From positions 62,001-126,000 of the forward strand of contig NZ_JAGXJN010000015.1 of NCBI RefSeq assembly GCF_019091455.1: 64,000 nt of DNA, in the 5' to 3' direction. Of the stretch, positions 33,857 to 43,936 are shown in pieces (positions within the stretch are counted from its first letter, which is position 1; every line of letters starts with the position of its first letter). The notes below the pieces were generated by a model. That model saw only the letters and a program-made list of their open reading frames with translations, did not search any database and had not been told where the DNA came from. The position numbers and the translations under genes are program-made. This stretch comes from Chitinophaga sp. GbtcB8 (lineage in GTDB: Bacteria > Bacteroidota > Bacteroidia > Chitinophagales > Chitinophagaceae).

Positions 33857-36800
33857 ATGTATCCCAAAACAAAGCATGCGGCTGTCACCGCTCTTACCAC
33901 CTTCCTGGTGGCGTTGTTATTGTTACCGGCATGTAAGCAAGCCAAAAAAGTCATGAATCCCGCACTGGCCCGGTATATTGAGGCCTATACTGCAGGTGTA
34001 ATATCCAAGCAGAGTACTATTCGTGTACAATTGGCCGGCAATGTAAACGTAACGCATACACAGAATGAGCCCCTGGAAGGTGGTATTTTCAAATTCAGCC
34101 CGGATATTGAAGGGAAAGCCTATTGGGTAGATGCCACTACCGTTGAATTCAGGCCGGATGAAAACCTGCAGCCAGGTAAAACATATAATGCCACTTTCCG
34201 CCTGTCAAAAGTGCTGAAAGTGCCGGATGATCTTTCGTCATTCGACTTTGAATTCCGCGTCATTAAACCTTCCTTTTCACTGGAAGATAATGGCCTGAAG
34301 GCATCTGATAATTCCACGCTCGACAAAATGACCTTTTCCGGCGTGGTGCATACCGCTGATGTGGAAGATCCGCAGCAGATAGAAAAGCTGGTGAGCAATC
34401 ATTATAACGGGCAAACATTGCCCATTACCTGGCAGCATAACCCGGCAGAAAAAACATCACGCTTTACCATTGCCAACATCAGCAGGGGCAATACAGAACG
34501 CCCGCTGGAGCTGACCTGGAATGGTAAACCACTGTCAGTAGATATTGATGGCAAAAAAAGTATCCCGGTACCTGCAACCGGCGTATTTAAAGTGCTGGAT
34601 ATACGCGCAGTGTCTGAACCGGAGCAGCATCTGCTGGTACAGTTCTCTGACCCCGTCAGCGTAGCGCAAAACCTGGATGGCTTGATCGGTATCAGCGGGC
34701 AGGCCGACCTGCGTTATTCTATAGAAGGCAGTGAAGTAAAGGTATTTGCACCTGCACGCCTGGAGGGTAATTATACCATTGCCGTGAATGAAGGCATCCT
34801 GAACATTACGGATAAACGCCTGGGCACTACCATGACCGGCAATGTGAACTTTGAGAACACCTTACCGGCAGTAAGCATACCCGGTAATGGGGTTATACTG
34901 CCCCAGAGCAGCAAGCTGGCCCTGCCTTTTGAAGCCGTGAACCTGAAGGCCGTAGATGTAACCATCATTAAAATTTATGAACAGAACATACCGCAGTACC
35001 TGCAAACCAACAGCCTGAACGGCGATCAGGAGCTGCGCCGTGTAGGCAAGCCCGTGGTGGAAAAAACCATCCGCCTGGATATGGATAAATCCCTGAACCT
35101 GCACAAACGTAACCGCTTTTTCCTGGACCTGGAAAAACTGCTGCGTACAGAGCCCGGGGCTATTTACCGCGTAACGCTGGGCTTCCGCAAAGCCTATGCG
35201 CTGCAAACCTGCAAGAGCGAAGAAGGTGACGGCGACCATGCCGGCAGTGAGGAAGAAGACGAAGAAGAACAACGTTACTATGGCGATGCCATAGACGAAG
35301 ACGATTCCTTCTGGCAGCGGTATGATAGTTATTATCCCTACGGGTATAACTGGGAAGAAAGAGGATCGCCCTGCTCCAACTCTTACTACGCCAAAGACAA
35401 ATGGGCATCGCGCAACATCATTGCCTCTAACATTGGCTTAACGGCCAAACGGGGTAATGATAACAGCATGGTAGTAGCAGTAACGGATATACGTGATACC
35501 AAATCACTGATGGGCGTAGAGCTGGAGCTGCTGGATTACCAGCAGCAGGTGATCTATAAAACCAAGAGCGACGGCGATGGCATGGCCTTCTTTGACCTGA
35601 AACGCAAGCCCTGGCTGCTGATTGCTAAAAAGGGTGATGAACGCGGTTACCTGAAGCTGGATGATGGCAGCTCCCTGCCCCTGAGCCGTTTTGATGTGAA
35701 GGGAGAGGAAGTGCAGAACGGTATTAAAGGTTTCCTGTATGGAGAGCGTGGCGTATGGCGCCCCGGCGATTCCCTGTTCCTTACATTCATTTTAGAGGAT
35801 AAGGAGAAAAAGCTGCCGGAAGATCACCCGGTTACCTTAGAATTATACAATCCTAAAGGGCAGCTGTATAAACGTTTAACACAACACCAATCACTGAACG
35901 GCTTTTATAATTTCACTACTGCCACTGCTGCAGAAGACCCTACCGGCAGCTGGAGCGCTAAAGTAAAAGTAGGTGGCGCTGTATTCCAGAAAAATCTGCG
36001 CATAGAAACCGTAAAGCCTAACCGCTTAAAAATAAAGCTGGACTTTGGCAAAGCAGCCTTGTCCAAAAAATCTGCAACCTCCGGTACCCTTTCTGCCGCC
36101 TGGCTGTTTGGCGCTACGGCCCAGCATTTAAAGGCTAAGGTAGATGTGTCGCTGAGCTCACAAACCACCCGCTTTCCCAAGTTTGCGGATTATGCGTTTG
36201 ATGACCCGGTTACCCATTTTGAAACAGAGGATAAAACCCTGTTTGAAGGCCCCCTGGGCGATAATGGAGCCGCCAATGTAAGTGCAGACCTGCCCTTAGG
36301 TAAGCTGGCGCCCGGCCAGCTGAAAGCCAATTTTGAAGTGAAGGTGTTTGAGCCGGGTGGCGATTTTAGTATTGATCACTTCTCCATGCCTTACAATCCT
36401 TTTGCTTCTTATGCGGGCCTGCGCATGCCGCAGGGCGACCGCTTAACAGGCATGCTGCTTACCGATAAACCACACGCAGTAAGCCTGGTGAATGTAGATG
36501 AGCAGGGCAACCTGCTGCCCGGCGACCATGAAGTACAGGTAGAGCTGTACAAGATCCGCTGGCGCTGGTGGTGGGATGAAAGTGAGAATGAAGACCTCAG
36601 CAACTTTACACAGGACAGCTATAACCAGCTGCTGCAAAAAGAAACCGTTACCCTGCACAATGGTAAAGGCGACTGGAACCTGCAGATCAGCTACCCGGAC
36701 TGGGGCCGTTACCTGGTAAGGGTAAAAGACCTGCAAAGCGGCCATACCAGCGGCCAAACAGTATATATTGACTGGCCGGGATGGGCGGAGCGTATGCAAA

Positions 36801-39436
36801 AGGACAATCCTGCAGAAGCAGCCATGCTGGTATTTACATCCGATAAAACACAGTACAATGTAGGCGACAATATCACACTCACCATTCCCAGCAGCGAAGG
36901 CGGGCGGGGCCTGGTAAGCATTGAATCCGGCAGCCGGGTATTGAAAACAGAATGGCTCAGCACACAAAAAGGGCAAACCACTTTTAGCTTTAAGGCAGAA
37001 AAGAATATGGCCCCTAATATATACGTGAACGTTAGCTTGCTGCAGCCGCATGCGCAAACGGTGAACGATCTGCCCATCCGTATGTACGGCACCATTCCCA
37101 TTGCAGTATCAGACCAGAACACGATACTGTCGCCACAGATAAAGCTACCCACTACTTTACGGCCGGAACAGGAAGCCAGCATTACTGTATCAGAAGCCAA
37201 AGGCAAAGCCATGACATATACTATTGCCCTGGTAGATGAAGGCCTGCTGGACCTGACCCGTTTTAAAACACCGGACCCGCACAGCGCTTTCTATGCACGG
37301 GAAGCATTGGGCGTAAAAACCTGGGACCTGTTTGATTATGTGATCGGCGCCTGGGGCGCAGATATGGATCGCATTTTAAGCATAGGCGGTGATGAAGGCC
37401 TGGACCGTGGCGCCAGCAATGCCAAAGCCAACCGCTTTAAACCGGTAGTGAAATTCATGGGACCTTTTTACCTGAAAAAAGGCCAGTCGCAAACGCACAA
37501 CTTTAAGCTGCCTCCTTACATTGGCTCCGTAAAAGCCATGGTAGTAGCAGGTCAGGATGGCGCATATGGTATGACTGAAAAAACGGCTGCGGTGAAAAAA
37601 CCGCTCATGCTGTTAACCTCCTTACCGCGTGTGCTGGGCCCTACAGAAACTATACAATTACCCGTTACCGTATTTGGGCTGGAAAATAATATCCGCAATG
37701 CCACCGTTACCCTTAGCACCAACAACCTGCTGGAAGTGGTGGGAGAAAATACCAAAACCGTAACCTTCTCCCAACCGGGCGAACAAATGGTGTATTTCGA
37801 TGTACGTGTAAAAGCGCAGGTAGGCGTAGCCAAAGTGAAAGTAACTGCCAGCAGCGGCAGTGAGCGGGCAGAAGAAGCTACAGAGCTGCAGGTACGCAAC
37901 CCCAACCCGGTGATCACCAGCACGCTGGAAAACACACTGGAAGCACGCGGCGTATGGAATACTTCGTTTAGCCCTGTGGGTATGGCCGGCACTAACAGCG
38001 GCACGCTGGAAGTATCTACCATTCCGCCGCTGAACCTGGCCAAACGTCTCAACTACCTGATCCAGTATCCGCATGGCTGTATTGAGCAAACTACCTCCAG
38101 CGTATTCCCGCAGCTGATGCTGAACCAGCTCACTGACCTGAAATCCAGCCAGCAGGCGGAAATAGATCATAACATTAAAGCAGGCATTAACCGCCTCAAA
38201 GGTTTCCAGGCATCTGACGGTGGCTTTAGCTACTGGCCGGGTGAAAGTACCCCTGACGAGTGGGGCACTAACTATGCAGGCCACTTCCTGCTGGAAGCAC
38301 AGGCCAAAGGATATGCATTGCCACCCGGCCTGCTGGACCAGTGGAAAAAATACCAGCGCAATAAAGCAGCCACCTGGGCGCCCAGCACCTATAACTTCTA
38401 TGGTGGTGACTTAATACAATCATACCGGCTGTACCTGCTGGCACTGGCCAAAGTGCCGGAGCTGGGCGCAATGAACCGGCTGAAGGAGTTCAAGTATTTA
38501 TCCGTACCGGCTAAATGGCGGCTGGCAGCCACTTACCGCCTGAGCGGGCAACCGGAAGTAGCCAATGCCTTAATTAAGAACTTACCTACAGAGGTAAAAC
38601 CATACAACCAGCTGGGCGGTACCTTTGGTTCTGACCTGCGCGATAAAGCTATGATACTGGAAACCCTCACGGCCATGGGCCAGCGCGCCCGCGCCGGTGA
38701 GCTGGTAAAACAAATTGCCGCCCTGTTATCACAGGAAAGCTGGTACAGCACGCAAACCACTGCTTACACGTTAATAGCCATTGCCAAATATTGCGGCAGC
38801 AATACCAGCGGTAGTAAAATGAACTTTACCTACCAGCTGAACAATGCTAAAGGCAGCGTAAACGGCAACTCTTATATTACGCAGATACCCGTAACCTTTA
38901 CCGGTGCAGCAGGTAATGTAAACCTGCAGAACAACGGGCAGAATGTGCTTTATGCACGCCTTATTCTGCAGGGCCAGCCGGAAGCCGGGCAGGAACCAGT
39001 GGCAGCGCATAACCCGGATGTGCTGGATATGCAGGTGAAGTACAGCACCCGCAGTGGCAAACCCATAGACCCGGCTACCTTATCACAGGGCACAGACTTT
39101 ATGGCTACCGTTACCATCCGCAACCCCGGCAAACGCGGGTATTACGAGCAGATGGCGCTAAGCCAGATCTTCCCCTCCGGCTGGGAAATTCTGAACACCC
39201 GCCTGCTGGAAAGTGACAGCGCATTTTCGCAATCGCCCTTTACGTATATGGATATCCGTGATGACAGGGTGTACACCTACTTTAATATTGAAGAAAACAA
39301 AACTTACACGTATAATGTGCTGCTGAATGCCGCCTATTTAGGCCGTTATTATTTACCGGCCACCTCCTGCGAAGCCATGTATGATAATACCATTCATGAC
39401 TTTGCACCCGGGAAATGGATAGAGATCGTGAAGTAG
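33857..39436 (+). CDS. Alpha-2-macroglobulin family lipoprotein (large, thioester type)
   Basis: A 1859-residue periplasmic protease trap. The lipoprotein signal (TTFLVALLLLPACKQ, Cys near residue 24) is followed by many beta-sandwich (MG) domains, including Ig-like parts around LRPEQEASITVSEAKG. The thioester motif GCIEQTTSSVFPQ holds Cys1408 and Gln1411, followed by the helical complement-like domain (GINRLKGFQASDGGFSYWPG). An acidic stretch of E/D residues lies near 460-480 (EEEDEEEQRYYGDAIDED). A protease that cuts the bait region would be covalently captured. It is followed 98 bp later by pbpC, the usual partner for cell-wall repair after attack. Confidence 0.95.
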   Translation: MYPKTKHAAVTALTTFLVALLLLPACKQAKKVMNPALARYIEAYTAGVISKQSTIRVQLAGNVNVTHTQNEPLEGGIFKFSPDIEGKAYWVDATTVEFRPDENLQPGKTYNATFRLSKVLKVPDDLSSFDFEFRVIKPSFSLEDNGLKASDNSTLDKMTFSGVVHTADVEDPQQIEKLVSNHYNGQTLPITWQHNPAEKTSRFTIANISRGNTERPLELTWNGKPLSVDIDGKKSIPVPATGVFKVLDIRAVSEPEQHLLVQFSDPVSVAQNLDGLIGISGQADLRYSIEGSEVKVFAPARLEGNYTIAVNEGILNITDKRLGTTMTGNVNFENTLPAVSIPGNGVILPQSSKLALPFEAVNLKAVDVTIIKIYEQNIPQYLQTNSLNGDQELRRVGKPVVEKTIRLDMDKSLNLHKRNRFFLDLEKLLRTEPGAIYRVTLGFRKAYALQTCKSEEGDGDHAGSEEEDEEEQRYYGDAIDEDDSFWQRYDSYYPYGYNWEERGSPCSNSYYAKDKWASRNIIASNIGLTAKRGNDNSMVVAVTDIRDTKSLMGVELELLDYQQQVIYKTKSDGDGMAFFDLKRKPWLLIAKKGDERGYLKLDDGSSLPLSRFDVKGEEVQNGIKGFLYGERGVWRPGDSLFLTFILEDKEKKLPEDHPVTLELYNPKGQLYKRLTQHQSLNGFYNFTTATAAEDPTGSWSAKVKVGGAVFQKNLRIETVKPNRLKIKLDFGKAALSKKSATSGTLSAAWLFGATAQHLKAKVDVSLSSQTTRFPKFADYAFDDPVTHFETEDKTLFEGPLGDNGAANVSADLPLGKLAPGQLKANFEVKVFEPGGDFSIDHFSMPYNPFASYAGLRMPQGDRLTGMLLTDKPHAVSLVNVDEQGNLLPGDHEVQVELYKIRWRWWWDESENEDLSNFTQDSYNQLLQKETVTLHNGKGDWNLQISYPDWGRYLVRVKDLQSGHTSGQTVYIDWPGWAERMQKDNPAEAAMLVFTSDKTQYNVGDNITLTIPSSEGGRGLVSIESGSRVLKTEWLSTQKGQTTFSFKAEKNMAPNIYVNVSLLQPHAQTVNDLPIRMYGTIPIAVSDQNTILSPQIKLPTTLRPEQEASITVSEAKGKAMTYTIALVDEGLLDLTRFKTPDPHSAFYAREALGVKTWDLFDYVIGAWGADMDRILSIGGDEGLDRGASNAKANRFKPVVKFMGPFYLKKGQSQTHNFKLPPYIGSVKAMVVAGQDGAYGMTEKTAAVKKPLMLLTSLPRVLGPTETIQLPVTVFGLENNIRNATVTLSTNNLLEVVGENTKTVTFSQPGEQMVYFDVRVKAQVGVAKVKVTASSGSERAEEATELQVRNPNPVITSTLENTLEARGVWNTSFSPVGMAGTNSGTLEVSTIPPLNLAKRLNYLIQYPHGCIEQTTSSVFPQLMLNQLTDLKSSQQAEIDHNIKAGINRLKGFQASDGGFSYWPGESTPDEWGTNYAGHFLLEAQAKGYALPPGLLDQWKKYQRNKAATWAPSTYNFYGGDLIQSYRLYLLALAKVPELGAMNRLKEFKYLSVPAKWRLAATYRLSGQPEVANALIKNLPTEVKPYNQLGGTFGSDLRDKAMILETLTAMGQRARAGELVKQIAALLSQESWYSTQTTAYTLIAIAKYCGSNTSGSKMNFTYQLNNAKGSVNGNSYITQIPVTFTGAAGNVNLQNNGQNVLYARLILQGQPEAGQEPVAAHNPDVLDMQVKYSTRSGKPIDPATLSQGTDFMATVTIRNPGKRGYYEQMALSQIFPSGWEILNTRLLESDSAFSQSPFTYMDIRDDRVYTYFNIEENKTYTYNVLLNAAYLGRYYLPATSCEAMYDNTIHDFAPGKWIEIVK

Positions 39437-39534
39437 CATTACGAATGGTCAATTACGAATGGAGTAGTTCAAGTGAATTAGTAACACGGCTAGCTGCTTC
39501 ATTCGTAATTTTTAAATGATAATTAAAATTAATT
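39437..39534. repeat. Word-repeat inverted element (ATTACGAATG word)
   Basis: Left arm has ATTACGAATGGTC and AATTACGAATGGAG in tandem; right arm has TTCATTCGTAATTTTTAAAT, the complement. It fills the full gap between the alpha-2-macroglobulin and pbpC genes, so the two may share a transcript through a large hairpin. Confidence 0.55.
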
Positions 39535-41913
39535 ATGCTCCGCTGGATGGTACGTAAGAAATGGTGGTTGCTGGGTGCTGCGGTACTGCTTATTACGTAC
39601 TATTTCCTGTTACCCGCCAAACTATTTACCACTCCCACTTCTTATGTGATCGAAGATGCCAATGGCGAGCTGTTAAGCGCCACCATAGCGGCAGACGGGC
39701 AATGGCGTTTCCCGGTTGCCAATACCGTTCCGGATAAATTTGCTCAATGCATTACCACGTACGAGGATAAACGTTTTTATTACCACTGGGGAGTAGACCC
39801 GCTGGCGCTGGGCAGGGCCATTAAACAAAACCTGGGCCGCCATAAAGTAGTAAGCGGCGGCAGCACCATTACCATGCAGGTAATACGGCTGGCGCGTAAT
39901 AAACCCCGCAACCTCTGGCAAAAGCTGGTAGAAGCCGTACTGGCCACCCGCCTGGAATTTTCCTTTTCCAAGAAAAAGATCTTAGCCTTATATGCCGGTA
40001 ACGCCCCTTTTGGCGGTAACGTAGTAGGGCTGGAAGCCGCTGCCTGGCGTTATTACGGCCGCAGCGCACAACAGCTTTCCTGGGGCGAGACGGCCGCACT
40101 GGCCGTACTGCCCAATAGCCCGGCCCTGGTGCATCCTGGCCGGAACCGGCAAACGTTAATGAATAAACGTAACCAGCTGCTGGATAAATTATACCAACAG
40201 CATCGTATTGACAGCCTTAGCTGCCGCCTGGCCAAGCTGGAGCCGCTGCCGGAACAGCCATTGCCATTGCCACAATGGGCGCCGCATTTGCTGGATCATT
40301 TCCGGCAGGATGCAGCCCAGCAAAAACAGCAGGGCACCACCCGCATCCGCACCACAGTGGAAGCCGGTCTGCAACGCAATGTAACCGGCATTATAGAACG
40401 TTACCAGCGCCAGTACAAAGCCAATGGTATCAACAATGCCGCAGCCATTGTACTGGATGTGGAAACCGGCAATACACTTGCTTATGTTGGCAACATTTAC
40501 AACCCTGCTGATCCGGAGCTGGAAAGCCATGTGGATGTGATACAGGCTCCCCGCAGCCCCGGCAGCACATTAAAACCGGTATTATATGCCGCCATGCTGA
40601 ATGATGGTTTGCTGTTACCGCATACTTTAGTACCTGATATTCCTACGCAAATTGCCGGTTATAGCCCGCAGAACTTTGACCTGGGTTATGATGGTGCAGT
40701 ACCGGCATCCCGCGCGCTTTCCCGCTCCCTGAACATACCGGCCGTACGTATGTTGCAGCAATACCGTTATGAGCGCTTTCATGCGCTGCTGAAAAAAATG
40801 GTCATTACCACGCTCAATCGCCCGGCAGATCATTACGGTCTGTCAATGATATTAGGCGGCGGCGAAACCACTTTGTGGGAAATGAGCGGTATGTACGCCA
40901 GCATGGCCCGTACCCTGCTGCACCTGGACCAATACAAGGGTAAATATGACCCGGACGATATACATGCCCCCAATTATGTAAAAGGCGTGCAGCGCCCCTC
41001 TGAACATGCGCTTAGCAATGCCGGCGTGTTAGATGCCGGCGCTATCTGGTATGCCTTTCAGGCCATGGAAGAAGTAATGCGGCCCGGTGAAGAATTATTA
41101 TGGCAGCAGTTCTCCTCCTCCCAGCGGGTAGCCTGGAAAACCGGTACCAGCTTTGGTTTCCGGGATGGATGGGCGCTTGGCGTTACCCCGCAATATGTGG
41201 TAGGCGTATGGGTGGGTAATGCAGATGGGGAAGGCCGCCCGGGGCTAATAGGCGTAGCCACCGCAGCACCGGTAATGTTCGACATATTCCGCCTGCTGCG
41301 TACCAGCGGCTGGTTTGCCACACCCTATAATAAGCTGCGTAAGATTGAAGTATGCCGCCAGAGTGGTTACCGGGCTGGTGATGCCTGTCCGGATAAAGAT
41401 TCTTTATGGGTACCGGTGGCTGGGTTAAGAACGGGTGTATGTCCGTATCACCAGCTCATTCACCTGGATCATACCGGCCAGTGGCGGGTTACGGCCAACT
41501 GTGAAGCGCCGGACCAAATGCAGCACAAGCCCTGGTTTGTACTGCCGCCTTCAATGGAATTTTACTATCGCTCCAAAAATAATTACCAGCCCCTGCCCCC
41601 TTATAAACCAGACTGCCTGGCCACGCTAACGCAGGACAAAGCACCCATGGAGCTTATTTACCCCCGCCCCAATACCCGCATTTTTGTACCCATTGAAATT
41701 GACGGTCAGCCGGGGCAAACCATTTTCACCGCTACCCACCGCGATGCCAATGCACATATTTACTGGCACCTGGATAATACCTATGTAGGCACCACTACAG
41801 AGTTTCACCAGATGGCGCTGCATCCTGCGCCCGGTAAGCATACTATTACATTAGTAGATGAAGACGGAGAGGAGATTAAAACGGAGTTTGAGATACTGGC
41901 GAAGGAAAAATAA
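39535..41913 (+). CDS. pbpC: Penicillin-binding protein 1C
   Basis: A 792-residue bifunctional peptidoglycan synthase. One N-terminal membrane anchor (WLLGAAVLLITYYFLLP, residues 11-27). The glycosyltransferase (GT51) has catalytic Glu77 in TTYEDKRFYYHWGVD and GGSTITMQ (108-115). The transpeptidase has SxxK STLK (344-347), SxN in ALSRSLN, and KTGT (535-538). A C-terminal BiPBP-like beta domain (about 690-790, LVDEDGEEIKTEFEIL at the end) marks the 1C class. It is paired with the upstream alpha-2-macroglobulin gene as in many Gram-negatives (yfhM-pbpC). Confidence 0.96.
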   Translation: MLRWMVRKKWWLLGAAVLLITYYFLLPAKLFTTPTSYVIEDANGELLSATIAADGQWRFPVANTVPDKFAQCITTYEDKRFYYHWGVDPLALGRAIKQNLGRHKVVSGGSTITMQVIRLARNKPRNLWQKLVEAVLATRLEFSFSKKKILALYAGNAPFGGNVVGLEAAAWRYYGRSAQQLSWGETAALAVLPNSPALVHPGRNRQTLMNKRNQLLDKLYQQHRIDSLSCRLAKLEPLPEQPLPLPQWAPHLLDHFRQDAAQQKQQGTTRIRTTVEAGLQRNVTGIIERYQRQYKANGINNAAAIVLDVETGNTLAYVGNIYNPADPELESHVDVIQAPRSPGSTLKPVLYAAMLNDGLLLPHTLVPDIPTQIAGYSPQNFDLGYDGAVPASRALSRSLNIPAVRMLQQYRYERFHALLKKMVITTLNRPADHYGLSMILGGGETTLWEMSGMYASMARTLLHLDQYKGKYDPDDIHAPNYVKGVQRPSEHALSNAGVLDAGAIWYAFQAMEEVMRPGEELLWQQFSSSQRVAWKTGTSFGFRDGWALGVTPQYVVGVWVGNADGEGRPGLIGVATAAPVMFDIFRLLRTSGWFATPYNKLRKIEVCRQSGYRAGDACPDKDSLWVPVAGLRTGVCPYHQLIHLDHTGQWRVTANCEAPDQMQHKPWFVLPPSMEFYYRSKNNYQPLPPYKPDCLATLTQDKAPMELIYPRPNTRIFVPIEIDGQPGQTIFTATHRDANAHIYWHLDNTYVGTTTEFHQMALHPAPGKHTITLVDEDGEEIKTEFEILAKEK

Positions 41914-42039
41914 AAATATGCAGATGTGCAGATATGCAAATGTGCAGATGGATTAAAGCGAATATTATTTATGCATTACTCATTTGCGCATCCTTTCACT
42001 GGCACATCAGCACATTAAACTCATTTCCACATCTGCACA
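41914..42039. repeat. Word-repeat inverted element (ATGTGCAGATG word)
   Basis: Left arm: ATATGCAGATGTGCAGATAT then GCAAATGTGCAGATGG. Right arm: CATTTGCGCATCC.. and CCACATCTGCACATT, the complement. The element exactly fills the gap between the convergent pbpC and rarA genes, its arms starting at one stop and ending at the other. It could be a bidirectional terminator with a long imperfect stem and a central AT-rich loop. The same word family recurs at 60.5, 61.6 and 63.6 kb. Confidence 0.65.
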
Positions 42040-43296
42040 TTAATAGTTGTACTTCTCTTTCCACATCGCTTTCAGATACCGCCGCAGCTCATCCTCTCTT
42101 GCATTCTTCCCGGGATCATAGAGTTTGGTGCCCGCTATTTCATCCGGCAAATATTCCTGGGCTTCAAAATTGTTTTGGAAATCATGGGAGTACTTGTAGT
42201 TCTTTCCATAACCCTGCTCCTTCATCAATTTCGTAGGAGCGTTACGGATATGCAGCGGTACCGGCAGGTCGCCGGTTTGGGATACAATAGCCTGCGCAGT
42301 ACCAATAGCCATGTAAGAGGCATTACTCTTGGGTGATGATGCCAGGTAAGTAGCGCACTGGGAAAGAATGATCCTGGCCTCCGGGTGGCCGATCAGGTTC
42401 ACCGCCTGGAAACAGTTGGTAGCCAACAACAGCGCATTAGGGTTGGCATTGCCAATATCTTCCGATGCCAGTATCACCATACGGCGGGCAATGAATTTTA
42501 CATCCTCCCCGCCCGCTATCATGCGCGCCAGCCAGTATACGGCCCCGTTAGGATCGCTGCCGCGGATGGATTTAATGAAGGCGGAAATAATATCATAATG
42601 CTGTTCCCCAGCCTTATCATAAATAGCAATACGCTGCTGTGCAATGTCCATCACTTTTTCATCGGTGATCACCACGGGGTCCTCCTGCAGGGTATCTACT
42701 ACCAGCTCAAACAGGTTTAACAGCTTACGGGCATCGCCGCCTGAAATATTCAGCAACGCAGTGGTGTCTTTAATGTTGATGTTCTTTTCCCGCAGCCACT
42801 CATCTTTTTGCATAGCCTGCTGCAACAGCTGCCGCAATTCCGGCTCTCCTAAAGGTTTCAGCACATATACCTGGCAGCGGGAGAGCAAGGCCGCATTCAC
42901 TTCAAACGAAGGGTTTTCTGTAGTAGCGCCTATCAGGGTAATGATCCCCTTTTCCACGGCGCCCAGTAAAGCATCCTGCTGGGATTTATTAAAGCGGTGT
43001 ATCTCGTCAATAAACAATACGGCATGGCCCTGCTTACGGGCAATCTCTATCACTTCCCGCACTTCCTTTACACCGGCAGAAATGGCGCTCAAAGTGTAAA
43101 ATGGAACTTCCAGTGTATGGGCAACAATATTGGCGATAGTGGTTTTGCCCACGCCCGGCGGGCCCCACAGGATCATGGAAGGTATTTTGCCCTGCTGTAG
43201 CGCTTTACGCAAAATACTGCCTTCCCCGGTCAAATGTTCCTGCCCCACCAGCTCATCCAGCGTGGCCGGTCTTAAACGTTCTGCTAAAGGCTCCAT
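42040..43296 (-). CDS. rarA: Replication-associated recombination protein A
   Basis: A 418-residue AAA+ ATPase of the RarA/MgsA/WRNIP1 family, acting at stalled replication forks with SSB. Walker A is GPPGVGKTTIANIVA (about 46-60), Walker B is VLFIDEIHRFNKSQQDALLG, sensor 1 is LIGATTENPSFEVN, and the C-terminal tetramerisation part carries GSDPNGAVYWLARMIAGGED. Length and order are standard. It is preceded by a small membrane protein gene 10 bp upstream on the same strand. Confidence 0.96.
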   Translation of the reverse strand: MEPLAERLRPATLDELVGQEHLTGEGSILRKALQQGKIPSMILWGPPGVGKTTIANIVAHTLEVPFYTLSAISAGVKEVREVIEIARKQGHAVLFIDEIHRFNKSQQDALLGAVEKGIITLIGATTENPSFEVNAALLSRCQVYVLKPLGEPELRQLLQQAMQKDEWLREKNINIKDTTALLNISGGDARKLLNLFELVVDTLQEDPVVITDEKVMDIAQQRIAIYDKAGEQHYDIISAFIKSIRGSDPNGAVYWLARMIAGGEDVKFIARRMVILASEDIGNANPNALLLATNCFQAVNLIGHPEARIILSQCATYLASSPKSNASYMAIGTAQAIVSQTGDLPVPLHIRNAPTKLMKEQGYGKNYKYSHDFQNNFEAQEYLPDEIAGTKLYDPGKNAREDELRRYLKAMWKEKYNY

Positions 43297-43306
43297 AATT
43301 TTATAG

Positions 43307-43798
43307 TTATTGTTTTTTCTCCTGCCACTGCCTCAGGTAGCCAAAAGATAAAGCACAGTTGACCAGCACACCAGCAGCATGCAGCACCAGCACGATCACC
43401 AAACCGGTCATTAAGCTACGCATGGCCTGTATGCTGGGCACGGGCTGGTTCTTGGGCAGCTGCTTCATGGCTTCCTGCAACATTTCATCCAGGTGTATAA
43501 GGCCATAAATACCATTGGTGATCAGCATCACGGCGTAAAAAATAGCCATGAACCCCATAATGCGGATGCCGCCTGGTGTATTGGACTTCAGGGGTTTGGC
43601 AGGGTCTTTCAGGCTTTGCTGCAGGGAAAGGCTTAACACGCTGTGGATCACTACTGATCCGGTTAACAATACAAAAATAAGCACCGCTGATAAAGCCGGT
43701 GTAACCAGTAAAGCCAACAACATTATCAAGGTAAAAAAGCCTGCCACCAGTAAGCTGATAATACTGAGAAACCTGAATAATCCTAACTTCGAAGACAT
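43307..43798 (-). CDS. Four-helix membrane protein of unknown function
   Basis: A 163-residue protein with four hydrophobic segments (about 10-30, 34-55, 78-98 and 130-150) and a loop of QLPKNQPVPSIQAM before the last helix. I do not recognise the family. The frame opens at 43858, but ATG 43798 (MSSKLGLFRF) gives a natural inside-positive N-terminus. It lies 10 bp upstream of rarA in the same direction, so the two are probably co-transcribed. That linkage is not one I know as conserved. Confidence 0.7.
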   Translation of the reverse strand: MSSKLGLFRFLSIISLLVAGFFTLIMLLALLVTPALSAVLIFVLLTGSVVIHSVLSLSLQQSLKDPAKPLKSNTPGGIRIMGFMAIFYAVMLITNGIYGLIHLDEMLQEAMKQLPKNQPVPSIQAMRSLMTGLVIVLVLHAAGVLVNCALSFGYLRQWQEKKQ

Positions 43799-43936
43799 CT
43801 GTACTCTTTTTATACTTACAAACCTAGCTAAATTAGTTGACAGTGAACCGGCTATCAAATTTTCCGGACGGTAACCACCAAATCCGTTAAATAATCTTTA
43901 ATTCGTGTAAATTTAAAAACTAAACCTGTTTTACTT

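Noticed and set aside
43887..43901. Two TTAA words 11 bp apart upstream of the M13 peptidase gene, like the Pho-like arrays
   Set aside because: Only two copies, no TTAAYAN consensus on either strand and no -7 box 19 bp away, so chance in AT-rich DNA is likely.
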